Below, in pieces: positions 24,022 to 36,458 of a stretch of DNA of 64,000 nt. The position numbers and the translations under genes were made by a program. Origin of the DNA: Hydractinia symbiolongicarpus (lineage: Eukaryota; Cnidaria; Hydrozoa; Anthoathecata; Hydractiniidae); contig NC_079880.1 in assembly GCF_029227915.1 (NCBI RefSeq), positions 9,141,501 through 9,205,500 on the forward strand. The letters are read 5' to 3'. Position 1 is the stretch's first letter; each line of letters begins with the position of its first letter. The notes under the pieces are model-generated. The model saw only the letters and a list, made by a program, of their open reading frames with translations, ran no database searches and had not been told where the DNA came from.

Positions 24022-24121
24022 TCCTTTTCGTACTAATTTGCGCGAAAATTTAAAAACCGCGAAATTGATTATTTTTCTCTACGCGAAAGTTAATATACGC
24101 GAAAATTAGTACGAATAAGGG
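24022..24121. mobile_element. 100-bp MITE with CGCGAAAATTAGTACG ends
   Basis: The left end CCTTTTCGTACTAATTTG and the right end (reverse complement CCCTTATTCGTACTAATTTT) form terminal inverted repeats around an interior rich in GCGAAA words. Related ends of the type CCCTTATTCCC...TTCGCG occur at 38.2 and 39.6 kb. Confidence 0.5.
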
Positions 24122-25166
24122 AATTTAGAAATTACAATATTAATTCTCACATCTACTGACGTAACTAAATATGAAATTAGATAAATATAAAATCTTAGGT
24201 TAAAAAGATTGTTGAAAGATCATAAGAAGCACAAACGAAAAAAATCACGCCAAAATTTCTAAAGCAAAACACAAAGCTGTTACATTCTTCTTGGATTATG
24301 TAAAGCTTGCCGTTGCTTCTAGCAGTAGACCAAGCAAGTTGAATATCTGTTGTAGCTAAAATCGTGGTTTAAATTATTTCTATAAAGGCTCGCGTGTCTG
24401 TATATTTAGACAACACAGAACAAAAATCTTCGTAATGCATACTGAGAGATTTTACTAAGTTGACATAATTTTTTTCTCCACAAAGATTTGTGGAGGGAAG
24501 GGCTTATTTTAGTGAAGATGGAAAAAACGAAGAAAAAGTTTTTAGAAAGCTTTTTCTTACTATTTTTACACTTTTCTAAGTTGCGGAAAATATAGATTTT
24601 TAAAATTCAACTTCACGCCACGCTTTATACTGTCCTGTTCCAATTTGATTTTGTGATTCCTCTACTTTTTATTGCGAATTTTTTAGAATCGCTGCATAGT
24701 AGTGTATACGTTTTTTTACAGTTAAATACATATATATATTTATATTTATAAAATACAATTAGTAAATTATTTCCACTAGCTTTTTAATTAAAGTTTTTTT
24801 CGCTGTTATTTTGTAAATATGTATAAATACCCAACAAAAGGGAAAATGTTTTACGATACTTTTTGATTCTTTCAACACACTACTCTGTTATACACAGATT
24901 ATATTATCTACAATCTTCCTTAAAAGCGCCCTAAAATACACTCCTAAAAACTATGTTCTGTATTTTATATAACCTGTGTTTATTTTTTAATTAGTTGGAA
25001 CAAATCATGTGATTTGCTATTATGTTCTAATTTACCGTGACGGGTTTTAATATCACAAAAGGTAAAAGTAATGCTTCGTTAAAAATTAAAGTGCGGGAAA
25101 ATTCACGAGCAAACATCGATGTTGTTGTCGATTTCTTTTAAAACGTTTTATTTGCGTTTTAGACTA

Positions 25167-25327
25167 TGTTCACACATTGCGGATAGGTTTCATTCCGGAA
25201 TCGTTTTGTTCCGGAATGACGTGTGAACATGTTTTTTGGAAAACAGAGGAGCGGAATCATTTCACTATTTATAGCGGAACGGAATTATTCCGTTTCGCAT
25301 ATCGGCTAGCTTCCAAACCGTGTGAAC
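25167..25327. mobile_element. Possible MITE with TGTTCACAC ends
   Basis: TGTTCACAC at 25167 is matched by GTGTGAAC at 25320-25327 in inverted orientation. The interior has mirrored CATTCCGGAA and GGAATTATTCCG blocks. No clear target duplication is visible, so the call is tentative. Confidence 0.35.
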
Positions 25328-27361
25328 GTTAGGCAACAAAATTCATTTCTTTGCCATATTTTTAGTCATAGTCAATTCATAGTCTTTTTTGATGAAATTA
25401 GCAACAAACCGTTTTGTGATAAGCACAAATTTTAAAAAAGTTCTTAAAGTGGATACTTTCATGGGTTAAAATAATTCTTTTCTGCTGAAGCGCTTTCTTT
25501 AAAACGTTCGCTTGCCTCTTTGTATTCACTTTCAGTTTGTTTTTTGTCAATGATTTCCAGGTTGAATTCTCGCTCCGGTTTTGTAATCTTTTTCCATTAC
25601 GACAAAAAAAAAGATTATGAATCATTGTTTTACTTGTTTTGATGGAAAACTTAAGCTACCCAATCACAGGGATAAAATAATACGCACACAAGAAAGGGGT
25701 GGGCTAATCTGGTGGTGTGCTTCTCTATCGGCGAGCTTATACGCTGAGGTTTGCGGTTTTGGGTAATCTTCGAGCAGATTACGGGCTACAGAACGCTGTA
25801 AAATTTTATTTTTATGGCCTTGATGGTGCAACTTAAAAAGGAAAATAATGCATATGAAGAAAATATTAAATCAGAATGTAAGTCGATGTTTGAAACGGCT
25901 CAATAAAAACGTTTTTTGGGTATAAGGAGGGCAAAAAATAGGAAGAAATGTCGATAGGGATCTTAAGTGGCGTTCGCTATGAAGTGTTCGCTACAAGGAG
26001 GCTTTACTATGAGAGTTTGACCAGAATTTCATACGTCCTTGAAAGACATGTCAGCTGTAGACAGGTGTCCGCTATAAAGGATTTGTCCTGTAAGAGGGTT
26101 TCACAGTATTTAGTTTTATTAATAACTATAACAGGGACATTCGTTTTAATAACTTCGAAGAAAGCTTAGTTGACTAAGCTAAGGATATCTTAAAAAATTT
26201 ACTTTAGATTTTGACCGAAAATGAAAATTCTTAGCATTGTAGAGATTTGAACAACAGGATCAGAAACAAGAATAAGGCAAATTTTGCTGTCAAATTCGAA
26301 CCATTTCTATCATTTGAATTGTTAATGATGGGGAATTAATGGGGACTCATGATTTAGTAGAAAACAGAGTATAATTAGTGCCACCCCTGTGAAAATCATA
26401 CACAAATAAAACTTAACTGCTTTTAAATTCGCTTAGCCTTTTTAAAATTAACGCCTTTGAATAATTGTTATCTAAGTGAAAAATGTTTCGCGAATTACTG
26501 TTTAGATTGTTTTTGTTTTTTTCGTTTGACGAGAAGAAATTTTAGTTTAATGTTTAGTTTAGTATTTACAAACATTTAACAGGAATTAAATTTCGAGAAG
26601 AATAACAAAGAAAAATTACCGGAGGAACAGATATTAGAAAACTATTTATAGTGGATATAGTGTGGTTATAATTGACGAGGATAAGTAAAGAGAATAGTAA
26701 ATTCATGTAAGTTTCAGCGCAGTACAACTTTCTTTTATAAGAATACTGTTTGATCTGAGCTTCAATTTTTTTAGCAAAATGCCTGAATATGGGCTGAAAT
26801 TTTCTTAATTTTTTTGTTTTCTTCATAAATAACTACGATATTCTATTGACGGTTGCAAATTTATTGAAGAAAACACTTCTTAGGAAAAAACTATGTTAGG
26901 ATGTATATAAAGAAACTTGGTTGTGTTGTGTTTGAAATTATGGTGATTTAGTAAGTGTAAATGTAAATATTAACTTCTCCAGGAAATTGATTCTTAACAC
27001 GTTGCTGAGGCTGGTGATTTCTTAAAATTTTGTTAAGATTTTAAGGTTTTTGAGGCCCACTTTCTCATAAAAAATTTAATTATAAAAAAGTGTATAACAT
27101 TTTTGCGATAATTGATTTTCGCGAGATTTGGTATGTTTTGCAAACCTACATTTTCGCAAATGGACTTAATAAATCAACTCCTCCCAAATTTCTTCTCTTA
27201 CTGTAACTTGGAATTAATGCTTGGTTTTGATTGTCACACTTATAACTCTTTTGATTTTTATAAACATGGGATCATTTTGTATAAAATGTATGTACAAAAT
27301 TTTGGACCAAAGCGACAAAATCACTTTGCCGACCCTGCATGCAAATTAATGTATATATGCA

Positions 27362-28950
27362 TTATTTTGACATTGCTTGCAATAAAACAGGTGTGACTGG
27401 TGTTCTGCTTGGATTGCCCTGAGACATTCGCAACTGTTGAACTTTAGTGCAAATTGCTGTACCAAGATATCCAAAATCAGTTACAAACTGTGCATGTACA
27501 TCTGGTGGTGAATGAGTCTTTGCAATGGCCACAGAACAATGTTTGATGAGTAAGGCTTGTAAATGTTCTGCAGATTTTTTATCAGAAGTGTTACCTTCTA
27601 ATGCCTGTTTTATGAGATCACCTTCTAGCTTTAATCGTGGCAAAACGAAGAATTTAAGAACCTAAAAAAGAACAATTATATTGTAGGCAAGATAAACACC
27701 TTGCTAAACTATATAAGTGATAAAGATGAGTTTACCTCTAAACCCAACTCTGACAGTCCAGCAATAGCTCCATAATGTGTTACTAAAGGTGCGTTCTCAT
27801 TATACAACGATGTACACAAAGTTTTTGTAACTCTAGATTGAATATTATTTGTTGTTGTACTAAAATGTTTGCAGATTAGGGCCATTAATCTAGAAGCAAA
27901 ATCACGCAAAGCCCAATGATTTTCAAAATCAGGCCGAGGACACAACTGTTTATTTACAATACATGTTATAACTGCAGGGACCAGTTCGTGCAAATATTTT
28001 TCCAAGTACAACGTTGAATTTTCCATTAAGGACTTGATCATCCTAAGCAAATAAATTAATAAAGCCAAATTGTGTTGACCAACATTTACACGTACACCCT
28101 CAGCAATAAAAGTCACAAAATGAGGTAAAAGTTGATATAGTCCAGGATCAGAAGATAAGCTCTGAAGGGCATCAGTACGCTTTACTTCATTGGACCCAAC
28201 ACAAGCTTCTGTAATTTCCTTATAATACAATTGTTGTTCCACAGACAACTCATGTGTAACCAATGGTTTTAACTTCTGAACGTCATTTTTGTGTGCATCT
28301 TTCATCTTTTTAAATTCCTCCATTTTTTTCTTGTCTAACTTATGTTCTTTTTGCTTTGTATCTTTGACATGTGTCTTTTCTTCTTGGGGTAAACCATCAA
28401 CCGGAACTTCACTTATGTGTTCACTTTTTATCACTGGATCCACATTATCCTTCAACTGGATATCTTTAGATATGGGAGGTGGATTTTCAGGTATAGATGG
28501 CTGAACACCATCTACTGCAAGCCAATGCGATTTGAGAGCAATATCTAATGGAATTTTTGGCAAATTTTGAGACATAATTTCTTCAAGGTCAACCTCTTGT
28601 TCCTCCTGAAAGTATACTTCACGGCCTCCCCCGCTAGCATACCGGAATGGAACAAAGTCACTTGAGCTAAATCCATATACGGGTTCGACATTTTTCACTC
28701 GCAAAGCGTTATCAATATCAGCTGATTTCAACTGTTTCCGTTTTGATTTGTTTTGAAACTTAGCTGCTTCCTGGACTATTTGCTTTATACGGAAAGTGAT
28801 AGTTTCTGCCAAATATTGAAGAACGTCATCAGGGGGCTTATCGTAACCTGCTGACTCTACGATAGTTTTAACTACTTCATTTGTATATGCCCCTTCCACA
28901 TAAAGATCTTTGACCTTAGATTGTGAATCTTCACTATTTACACCCGCCAT
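27362..28950 (-). CDS. TAF6: Transcription initiation factor TFIID subunit 6
   Basis: Two exons on the minus strand, 28950-27736 and 27661-27362, join in phase 0 through a GT-AG intron to give 504 residues ending in TAA. TAF6 is a TFIID and SAGA subunit that pairs with TAF9 through a histone fold. The N-terminal histone-fold region spans about residues 25-85 (ESAGYDKPPDDVLQYLAETI to LKSADIDNALRVKNVEPVYG). It is followed by the highly conserved PFRYASGGGREVYF. A charged Lys/Glu linker follows at about 165-250. The C-terminal HEAT-repeat domain starts with HELSVEQQLYYKEITEACVG and includes ICKHFSTTTNNIQSR. The protein is shorter than human TAF6 (about 677) because the Pro/Ser-rich tail is absent. 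The start fits the family and lies 444 bp from the divergent SRP9 start. The second exon ends at LLQAMSK. Confidence 0.95.
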
Positions 28951-29394
28951 GTTTAAAGGAACTTATTCATTGGTTAGAGCAATGGCTTTTATTGTGAACA
29001 CAGATATAAAAAAGGACAATTTTTTTAGAACAACTAACCCAAATAGCTACTAATATTTGGTAAAAAAATGTTAAATAGAATGAGTATTATTAGTTTTCAT
29101 TAATTTTCAATTTTTATTTTTTCATAAAATTCAAAGAATACTTGTAAATTTCAGTTACTAATTATTCTAATGGGGTCCGTACTTTAGTTTATATCTTGTT
29201 TATTCGGGTGCCATCTTCAAATTTCACTAAATAATAAACGAGTTAATGAGACAAAGTTGTTCCATCGCTGCCAGGCTATACCCTGCTGCCACCCATACAT
29301 GATGTGTCTGTAAATGAAAGTATTGACAACAGTCTAACAACACAGTGTGATCGTGTATGTTCATTTTGTTTGCGTTGGTAGCTATATCCTGACT
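28951..29394. promoter_or_regulatory. Shared intergenic region between TAF6 and SRP9 starts
   Basis: The start codons of TAF6 (minus) and SRP9 (plus) face away from each other across 444 bp, so this stretch must hold both 5' UTRs and both promoters. I see no convincing TATA box or other core element. The call rests on gene arrangement only. Confidence 0.4.
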
Positions 29395-32300
29395 ATGACG
29401 TATATTGATAACTGGGAAGAGTTTGCAAAGGCAGCTGAACAGCTTTTCTTGAGTAACCCAACAAAGGTAAACCCTAAATTATTTTGTTTTTGTTTTTATA
29501 GCTTCCTTTTTCGTCGTTTCACAGCAGTATACTCAAACTAGCCGAGTTTTTGTAGAAAATGTTATTTAATGGAGAAAGAGTATCTGTATTTAGAAATGGT
29601 TCCCAGCCAGGTTACAGCAGCTGGGCTGGGGTACCCAGATCTGGGGACTGGGGGACTGGCGCCGTGAAGATTAATGGTTATAGCTCTCTTACTCTGTGCG
29701 GGAGACAGAGGTTTGATTTCTCTTGACGGCGATTCAACATGGGCGAGTGAATGTTGCCATAGCCCCGGGTTAACCCAAGCCATGTGAGGGAAATTAGGAA
29801 GATGGCACACTGTGGGCCGTTGGATGTTGCCAGGAGTTGTCTAGTAGAGCACAGGCTGTAATTGGGTCTGCGTAGCTCAAAATAAGCATTAAATACTCTA
29901 GGACTCTCCATCTAAGCTATGGCCCCAACCAAGAAATAATAGAGAGGGTATATCCCTCAATAACACTTTCCTGAGCATGCTGGGACCACGGCTGTTTCAC
30001 TACGGTCAAATTGCAGACAAAATTAAGATGGCTTCCACAATTTTTTTGGAAATTTTGTATTTTTATCATTTTTTAAGTTATTGAAACTTTTTTTGTGTTG
30101 TTTTAATTTTACTGAATTAAAAAGTATTAAAACGATCTACTTTTCCCCTTTTTAAATATATAAATATGTTATACATGTGTGTTATAAATTTCGAGTTATT
30201 TCGTCGAACAAAACACACAAAACTAAAAAAAACATTATTTTTGGCGAAAGTATACCATCTTTCCAACCTTGTGCCAACGCCGCCCTACTAGCTACGGACT
30301 TGAAAATTGTTATGGGGGGCCTGGAAACATGGTTCTATTGGCCGGTACCGTGCACCGTTCGTCTCGCAAACTATAAACTACTTAAATTTTAAGTTAAAGT
30401 CTTCTTTAGGCGCTAAAAAAGAGGAGAAAAAGTTGCCAAAGTGGTGCACAGCGATTTGATGTAGTGTGATCCCTTTTCTGTCTAATTAAATAATTATCTA
30501 ACCTTCTAAGCAAGTCACAGTGATGGCGTTTAATATTTTAGTAGGTATGGTTTTTCCCAACAAAATTATGGCAACCCGGTGTTTACTTTTGACTTGATTG
30601 CTCGACCCAGGAATCCTAATCCGAAACCTGGATTTTTTGAAAATGTTGGAATAAGCAAGACAATGGTGTCTTAGCAATTTTGAAGCTAGCTAAAGTTTGG
30701 CAGAGCACGAGGTAAGGGAAAAACAGTAAACTACTTTATTTTGCAGGAATTTTAATATTATTTTTTGCTATAATATCACCCTTGGTTTTAAGAAATTGTT
30801 TTATAGCTTGTAAAACTTTAAACGTGGCTAATTGTTATCTTTTTTAATCTTTTTTCTTCTGTTTTGTATTTTTCTGTAAAGAGTAGCTATTTTTTGGTCC
30901 TACAGTTTTGCATTTTGCATCGTGTTTTGTAGCTAAATCACTTAATACTTCTTTTTTATATTTAGTTAAGACTTTGGTGGGCTTTTTCAAGCTAAAATTG
31001 TTGAAATCAAAGATGTTTATGGCTAGCTAGCTAGCTAATCTTGGCTTTATCACTAGATTGGGTGCTATTTTATACAATTTATAAAGAAACACAAAATGAT
31101 TGCTTTGTATATATTTAATGTATATAATAAATAAACTATTTATGCACAACTTGAGATATTTTCTACTAACATGATAAACTAGAATGTTGAAACTGTCGAC
31201 TCTGAATGACATTTTATTTAATGTATGATGTCACATATTTGGCCCGAAAACCCTTAGGACCAAAAGTGACCCTTTGGACAATTTCGGACAGATAAATATT
31301 ACATCTACATCATCTTTAATGGCCTCAGAATCCAAAGTAATGTTTTTTATTCAGTTAATAAACGAATTTTAAGCATACATTCAGGCTCTAAAGGCCGTTT
31401 TTCACATAATTTCTCACATTTGGCCCAAAAATAACCCTTTGGACAATTTCGGACAGACTAATATGTCATCTACATCATCTTTAATGGCCTTAGAATCCAA
31501 AGTTGTTTTTTATTCAGGTAATAAACAAACTTTAAGCATACATTGAGGCTCTAAAGGCCGTTTTTCACATAGGTCTCACATTTGGCCCAAAAATAACGCT
31601 TTGGACAATTTCGGACAGTAATAAAATTAATTAATTTTTATTCCAGATATTTAACCTAACCTGTGGACCATAAAAAACATGTTTCCTTAACTTTATTCTA
31701 GAGATATTGTGGAAGACATTCATCTAAATGATAATTTTTAAGTCATTTTTAGACATTTTGGCCTAAATATACCAATTTCGGACAGGTGTCCAAAAATTTT
31801 TTTCTTTTAATAATATAGACAATTTATCTGAGATTATTATTCTTTTTACAGAATATAAAAATTTTATTTTGTTCTTGAGATATCCTGTTTTAACTGAGAG
31901 GGTAATTCGAATTATTTTTTCGTAACATTTTTGTCGGCTTCGAAACAGCTGTGGGACTCGCCCAGAGCATTCCCGAAATGCAACTCCTTGTAATATAATA
32001 TGTGAACATTTTGGAAAAAGGTGCTTGAAGAGAAAGGAGTTGATAAAGTTTTTTTTAAGTTATTTATCAAGTAAATCTTATCATCAAAAACAGTCCTTTT
32101 AAGAGCTTCGCCACAACATAGTTGATTTTAATTTTTATAGTTTCTTGAATCATTTGTGTTGAATCTTTGAGTGTTTTCTAGGTAAATCTTTTTTTCTTTC
32201 TGGCATTATTTGGGTCTATGCGGGTTTCTTGGGCAAATATATGAATTTTTTCAAAACGCCAAACTCGCCTGAAAATGCCCACAGTTTTCATGGCGCAAGC

Positions 32301-35300
32301 GGCTTATCGTGACCCTCGTTCCTCAAATCACTGACTTGCCAATGTTTACAAAAGTTAAATAGTTTGCAGAAAGTGGTCTATAAATAAGTTGCAAATGTTT
32401 ACAAAGTTTAGTATATGCGTGCGCATCTTTACAGGTAAGGAAAGAAGGTATAGAATTAAGGAATAAACTATCATTTTCTCTTTTTAAGATTAGGATTTAA
32501 TTATTTCAAAAAGTAAGTTGCTCTTTTAACTTGGTTTGTTGATCGTTGTGGTCTGTTCTTTATATTTCTTGCCTGTGTGTATGAGAGTGCGCATGTCCGT
32601 TGTTTTAAATGCAAAATCAAAACAACTACATTTCACTGCAATTCGTCTATATGGAAAGGGTTGCAAAGTAGGGTACAGGGTCCCCTATGTTCGCAAGCAA
32701 AAAATTGTATATAGATATTACTTTCAATCGAATCGTATAAAAACACAGTCCTCATGTGCTCCATTTTATTCTTATTTTATATTCTTCTTTATTTATTGTT
32801 GGCACCTTAGCTTAGTGGTTATAACTCTTGACCAGAGTTTGATTCCCCTTTGTGCCAATTCAATATGGGTTAGTGAAGGTTACCATAGCCCAGGATTAAA
32901 CCAGGTTAGGTTAAACGGGGAGATAGCACACTGTGTGAGTCGGTGGATGCTGCACCAGTTATCCGGAAGAGCGCTGACCCTAATTGGGCCTGTGTAGCTC
33001 AAATTAAGCTTTAAATATTCTAGGACCTCATCTAAACCAAGGTATATCCCTAGATATTTGTGAGGCTACCCATGTAAAATATGCACATCTATCTGTATTT
33101 AATCAAACGGTTGTATTTTCCCCAAAACAAGAGGTTTAATTTGATAAAATATGTTCCGGGGATTCTGCCGTAGTGGTACCACAGTCTGTTCTGGACGCAG
33201 TATTCCATGGGCCAGTGACATATTTTGTTTAGAACGTAATATATATATCAGGCTAAAAATGTTACACAAAACAAGAATGACATGGCATCGGTGTACACAT
33301 GGCTGTTTCGCAGAGGACAAAATTGTTATGAAAAAATAATTTGATATACCCTCCCGGTTAAAACTGGATATCTTAAGATGGAAATAAGATTTTTATATTC
33401 CGTAAAAAAAATAAATAATCTCATAATGCTCAGAAAATAAATTTTGGACACTTGTCAATGTCTAAAAATGTCTTAAAAATTATAAATTAGATGAATGTCT
33501 TCCACAATATCTTTGAAATTAAGTTAAGAAAACACCTTTTTATGGTCCATAGGTTAGGTAAAAGATCTGGAATAAAAAGGACTTAATCTTATTGTTGTCA
33601 AAAATTGTCCAAAGGGTTATTTTTAGGCTAAATGTGAGAAATATGTTTAAAACAGCCTTTGGAGCCATAATGTATGCGTAAAGTTGTTTATTAACTAATT
33701 AGAAAAACATTACTTTGGATCCCGTGGCCAGTAAAGATATATAGTATTGATAAAACATTGTCAAAGTGTCCAAAAAGGTTTTTAAAATAGTAGTACTAAC
33801 TAGTTATACATACCCTATCTTATAATTTCTTGACATCAATACATTTTAAGATTTTTACAAACAGTATAACTCACAAAGCTTCCTATTCAAAAATAATATA
33901 AATTACTAGTCGTTAGCCCGTGGAAAATCTACGGGTTCGCCCCTTCTTTTTTATACCGCATGGCGTGCTTCTCGCTATTGCGAAGCTAAGCTACCATTTT
34001 GTGTGACAGACAGACGTATACGGGCATTATAATATAGATGAATTGATAAAACGATTATGTTTTGCCACTATAGTTTCGGGTTTCAGATCTTCAAGTTGCC
34101 ATTGTAAGGACAGGTGGGCAATTCTCATTCCATATGCATATTTTTCTTAAGTGTTTAAGTGTTTTTCTTAAGTGTTTTAAAATTGAAATACAATTTTTTT
34201 TTCAAGTTAGCATATTTTGAGCCTGATTATGTGTTTTTTATAATATATTCCAATAAATACACAGAGGAATAAATACACAGAGGAATAAATACACAGTGGA
34301 AGTTAAGTTTAGATCTAACACAGTCTAGATCAGAATGGAAGAGGGTCATTAATATACCCTGTCCAAGCCATGCTAGCATGGAAAATGGACGTTAAGCCGA
34401 GAATGAGGATGATGATGAAATGTTTTTGCCTTTTAGAATAACCTAAGCTTAAATTAGGCTTAAAAAAGTACTTTCATAAGCAATTAATAAGGAAATGGGC
34501 TTCGCTTCGCAAAAATGATTCTTTTTTTTGGTTCACTGGCATTAATTATGATTAATTATGTTTCCATAAATAAATTATATTATCCATACATCTACATTAT
34601 CTTTTTATACAAATCTGGATGCTTTCCACACTATTGCTATTTCTGCAAACGGCAGTCATATCTATTCATTACCCCTTGCTATTTTACGACTTTCTGTCCA
34701 AATCATACAACTGTAACTTCTCCTTTTAGTGCTAAAAATATATTTTATAAAATATTAAATTCTGGTAATATTATAGCTATATTACTTAATTACACATGCA
34801 AGAGGTGACGTCAGTTGTGATGGCTTCACTAATCTTAACATACTTCCCCTTATTTAATCCACTTTGCAAAAGTCACAGGCACACGGAACTTTCACATTAT
34901 TTTATGGATTGATTATGAAAATATATTACATCCTTAACTGTGACAGTCTATAATCTACCATTTACCAATTTCACTAAAGATGTTTATATTTTACATGGCT
35001 AGTCCACAAATATTGAGGCATATACCCTGTCTGTAATTCCAGGAGGGGCGATGGCTTAGATTTGAAGTCTTTGATGCCACACTGATACATGACTTGTGAA
35101 TGTCCCTATGTCCTGACTATACACAGAAATGAGACAATTTGTGTGTGGTTTGGACACAACATTTTAATAAATTGTTATAATTGCAATCAGTCATTGAATA
35201 CCAGACAAATCTACATTGTACAACTAGACAGGCTAAGGAATATTTTTAAGAAAGCATGTTTATTGCTACCTGTGCTCCACAGATCCTTTTTGTTAATTGG

Positions 35301-36458
35301 CTTCATTAAGTTTTCCTAATTTCATTTTTTCCACAGAACAGTTTGTTTAGATAATCACGTAATAGGATAATCTTCATTTTTTTGGCATGTCAATCATTGA
35401 AAATGTCATGCCTGGGTGGCCAGTCTTTATCGGAGAAATCCATAAAAGTAATTGATCCTGCCCCATTTTAACATTCTATTCCTATTACCTGGTTATGGGT
35501 CTTTTGTCCCTCATTGAAAGGCATTATGCCTCCTTAAGATCTCAGGTGTTTTTATCATGTGACATTGTTTATTATAAGACTGGGTGTATCATTTTTTTGA
35601 AATTCTACGTTTTTCTTATTTGCGTTAAAATGAGTAATGTTTTGAGAATTTGCGCTTGCAGTTGTGAATAATTTTAAAATGGTGTAATTAATATTGGTAT
35701 CATTTAAATTGTCTTCTTATCTTTTCTTTAGACGAGGTTCGTGACAAAATACAGAAACTGTGATGGCAAGTTAGTTTTAAAGATGACAGATGATAAAGTG
35801 GTATGTGATAATACTAAACTTCGGTTTAGCTGATTTTAAGGGTTGATGTAAATCCAGTAAGAGAAGGTTTTTTAAAGTGTGTTTCACATCGAGTGAGGCA
35901 ATCTTTTTCTAAAGCGTAGTTTACATCTATAGTAAAACTGGTTTTTCAGCCAAACAATCCAGGCAATTTTCTTGTAACAACTATTAAAAATTAACATTTT
36001 CGATAGACCAATTTTGTTAGTGTCTTCCGAAATATTCTGTTTCCTGTCCACGGATTGGCCAAAATCTTTGTTGTGTAAAGCCTAAACATTTTCATATAAA
36101 TATGAAAAGCTCTTGAGCATCTTAGTCCGATAAGTATAATAATTACCGGAACACACAGTCCATTTCTGTAGATCCCAGTGTAGCGGATTTTAATAAGCTT
36201 GTACTGTATTAGGCTAGGAGTTCTATCTTTTTTTTTCTCTTCTAAACAGGACAGCAAATTTGTCTGTTATTTTTTATCCTGAAAGCATCATCTCAGCAAG
36301 AACAGTCCAATGGTGTAATTCTCAGAGTATGTAAAAAACAAGTCATGAACTCTTCTTTTTTTCTTTAGTGTTTAAAATACCGAACAGACCAAGCTCAAGA
36401 TGTAAAAAAGTTGGAAAAACTAAACAATATGTTAATGAGGCACATGACAGCTAAATAA
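29395..36458 (+). CDS. SRP9: Signal recognition particle 9 kDa protein
   Basis: Three exons, 29395-29466, 35732-35800 and 36369-36458, join in phase with GT-AG introns to give 76 residues, against 86 in human. SRP9 pairs with SRP14 and binds the Alu domain of SRP RNA, where the particle pauses translation in the cytosol. The N-terminus MTYIDNWEEFAKAAEQLF matches the family's WEEF..AAE.L block. Exon 2 gives TRFVTKYRNCDGKLVLKMTD, matching the central strand region. Exon 3 gives CLKYRTDQAQDVKKLEKLNN and the C-terminal helix LMRHMTAK. The first intron is 6.3 kb and carries many repeats. AATAAA at 36454-36459 overlaps the TAA stop codon and is the only obvious polyadenylation signal nearby. Confidence 0.93.
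29658..29965 (+). mobile_element. tRNA-derived SINE, copy 3 (SRP9 intron)
   Basis: Same family as the copies at 5.8 and 51.5 kb, on the plus strand. It starts GGCGCCGTGAAGATTAATGG and has a changed B box (GGTTTGATTTC). The body blocks CATAGCCCCGGGTTAACCC, GGCACACTGTGGGCCGTTGG and TAAATACTCTAGGACTC follow in order. It lacks the last part of the body and the GATA tail. Confidence 0.85.
30000..31230. other. SRP9 intron 1, no gene seen
   Basis: AT-rich intron sequence. The 71-residue frame at 30177 and the others have no recognisable motif. A CTAG palindromic run lies at 31021-31037. No further element is supportable. Confidence 0.35.
31255..31800 (+). mobile_element. Non-autonomous element with partial tandem duplication
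   Basis: A block running from CCCTTTGGACAATTTCGGACAG through AATGGCCTCAGAATCCAAAG and TTCTCACATTTGGCCC occurs about 2.3 times in tandem between 31255 and 31620, with a period near 175 bp. It is followed by a unique part ending in GGACAGGTGTCCAAAA at about 31793. A single-copy relative lies inverted at 33.44-33.78 kb, sharing GGACCATAAAAA, AGATATTGTGGAAGACATTC and the ends. Confidence 0.65.
31801..32800. other. SRP9 intron 1, unassigned
   Basis: AT-rich sequence between two repeats. The 153-residue frame at 32536-32997 is mostly intron sequence running into the SINE and is not credible as a gene. Nothing recognisable was found. Confidence 0.35.
32801..33096 (+). mobile_element. tRNA-derived SINE, copy 4 (SRP9 intron)
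   Basis: On the plus strand. It starts GGCACCTTAGCTTAGTGG (A box) and has a B-box remnant AGTTTGATTCC. It keeps the whole body, including TTTGTGAGGCTACCCATGTA and AAATATGCACATCTATC at its 3' end. It is diverged, but it reaches the start of the GATA-type tail. Confidence 0.85.
33441..33785 (-). mobile_element. Non-autonomous element with GGACAC ends
   Basis: One end reads ATTTTGGACACTTGTCAATG. The other, on the opposite strand, reads TTTTTGGACACTTTGACAATG. These form terminal inverted repeats around about 340 bp. It is the single-copy relative, inverted, of the element at 31255-31800. No protein-coding capacity is visible. Confidence 0.6.
33906..34038 (-). mobile_element. Single 133-bp Helitron-like element (SRP9 intron)
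   Basis: Read on the minus strand it starts TCTATATTATAATGCCCG at 34038 and has a CTGTCTGTC run. It ends with a hairpin (CCCGTAGATTTTCCACGGG) and CTAACGACTAG at 33906. The host base before the element is A and the base after it is T, which is the canonical Helitron A-T target. It matches the tandem units at 17.2-17.7 kb. Confidence 0.75.
34295..34420 (+). mobile_element. 3' tail fragment of the 7.6-8.7 kb LINE family
   Basis: About 120 bases match the 3' end of the LINE at 8565-8690, including TTTAGATCTAACACAG, TGGAAGAGGGTCATTAATAT, CATGCTAGCATGGAAAA and a GATGATGATG tail. It is a short 5'-truncated copy, as expected from target-primed insertion. Immediately before it, a 16-bp GAATAAATACACAGAG unit repeats about three times (34252-34299). 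Confidence 0.85.
34985..35075 (-). mobile_element. tRNA-derived SINE, 3' fragment
   Basis: Only the end of the SINE body is present, on the minus strand: ATATTTTACATGGCTAG, ATACCCTGTCTG, CCAGGAGGGGCGATGGCTTA. It is a fragment with no pol III promoter. Confidence 0.75.

Larger units (their letters stand above)
23900..27361. other. Gap between convergent USP and TAF6 genes
   Basis: The 3.5-kb gap between the 3' ends of two convergent genes holds AT-rich sequence, a small inverted-repeat element (24022-24121) and a possible MITE (25167-25327). Short frames at 25398, 25948, 26566 and 27112 show no family motif. Confidence 0.45.

Noticed and set aside
32536-32997. 153-residue plus-strand frame
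   Set aside because: It runs from anonymous intron sequence into a SINE and has no protein family resemblance.
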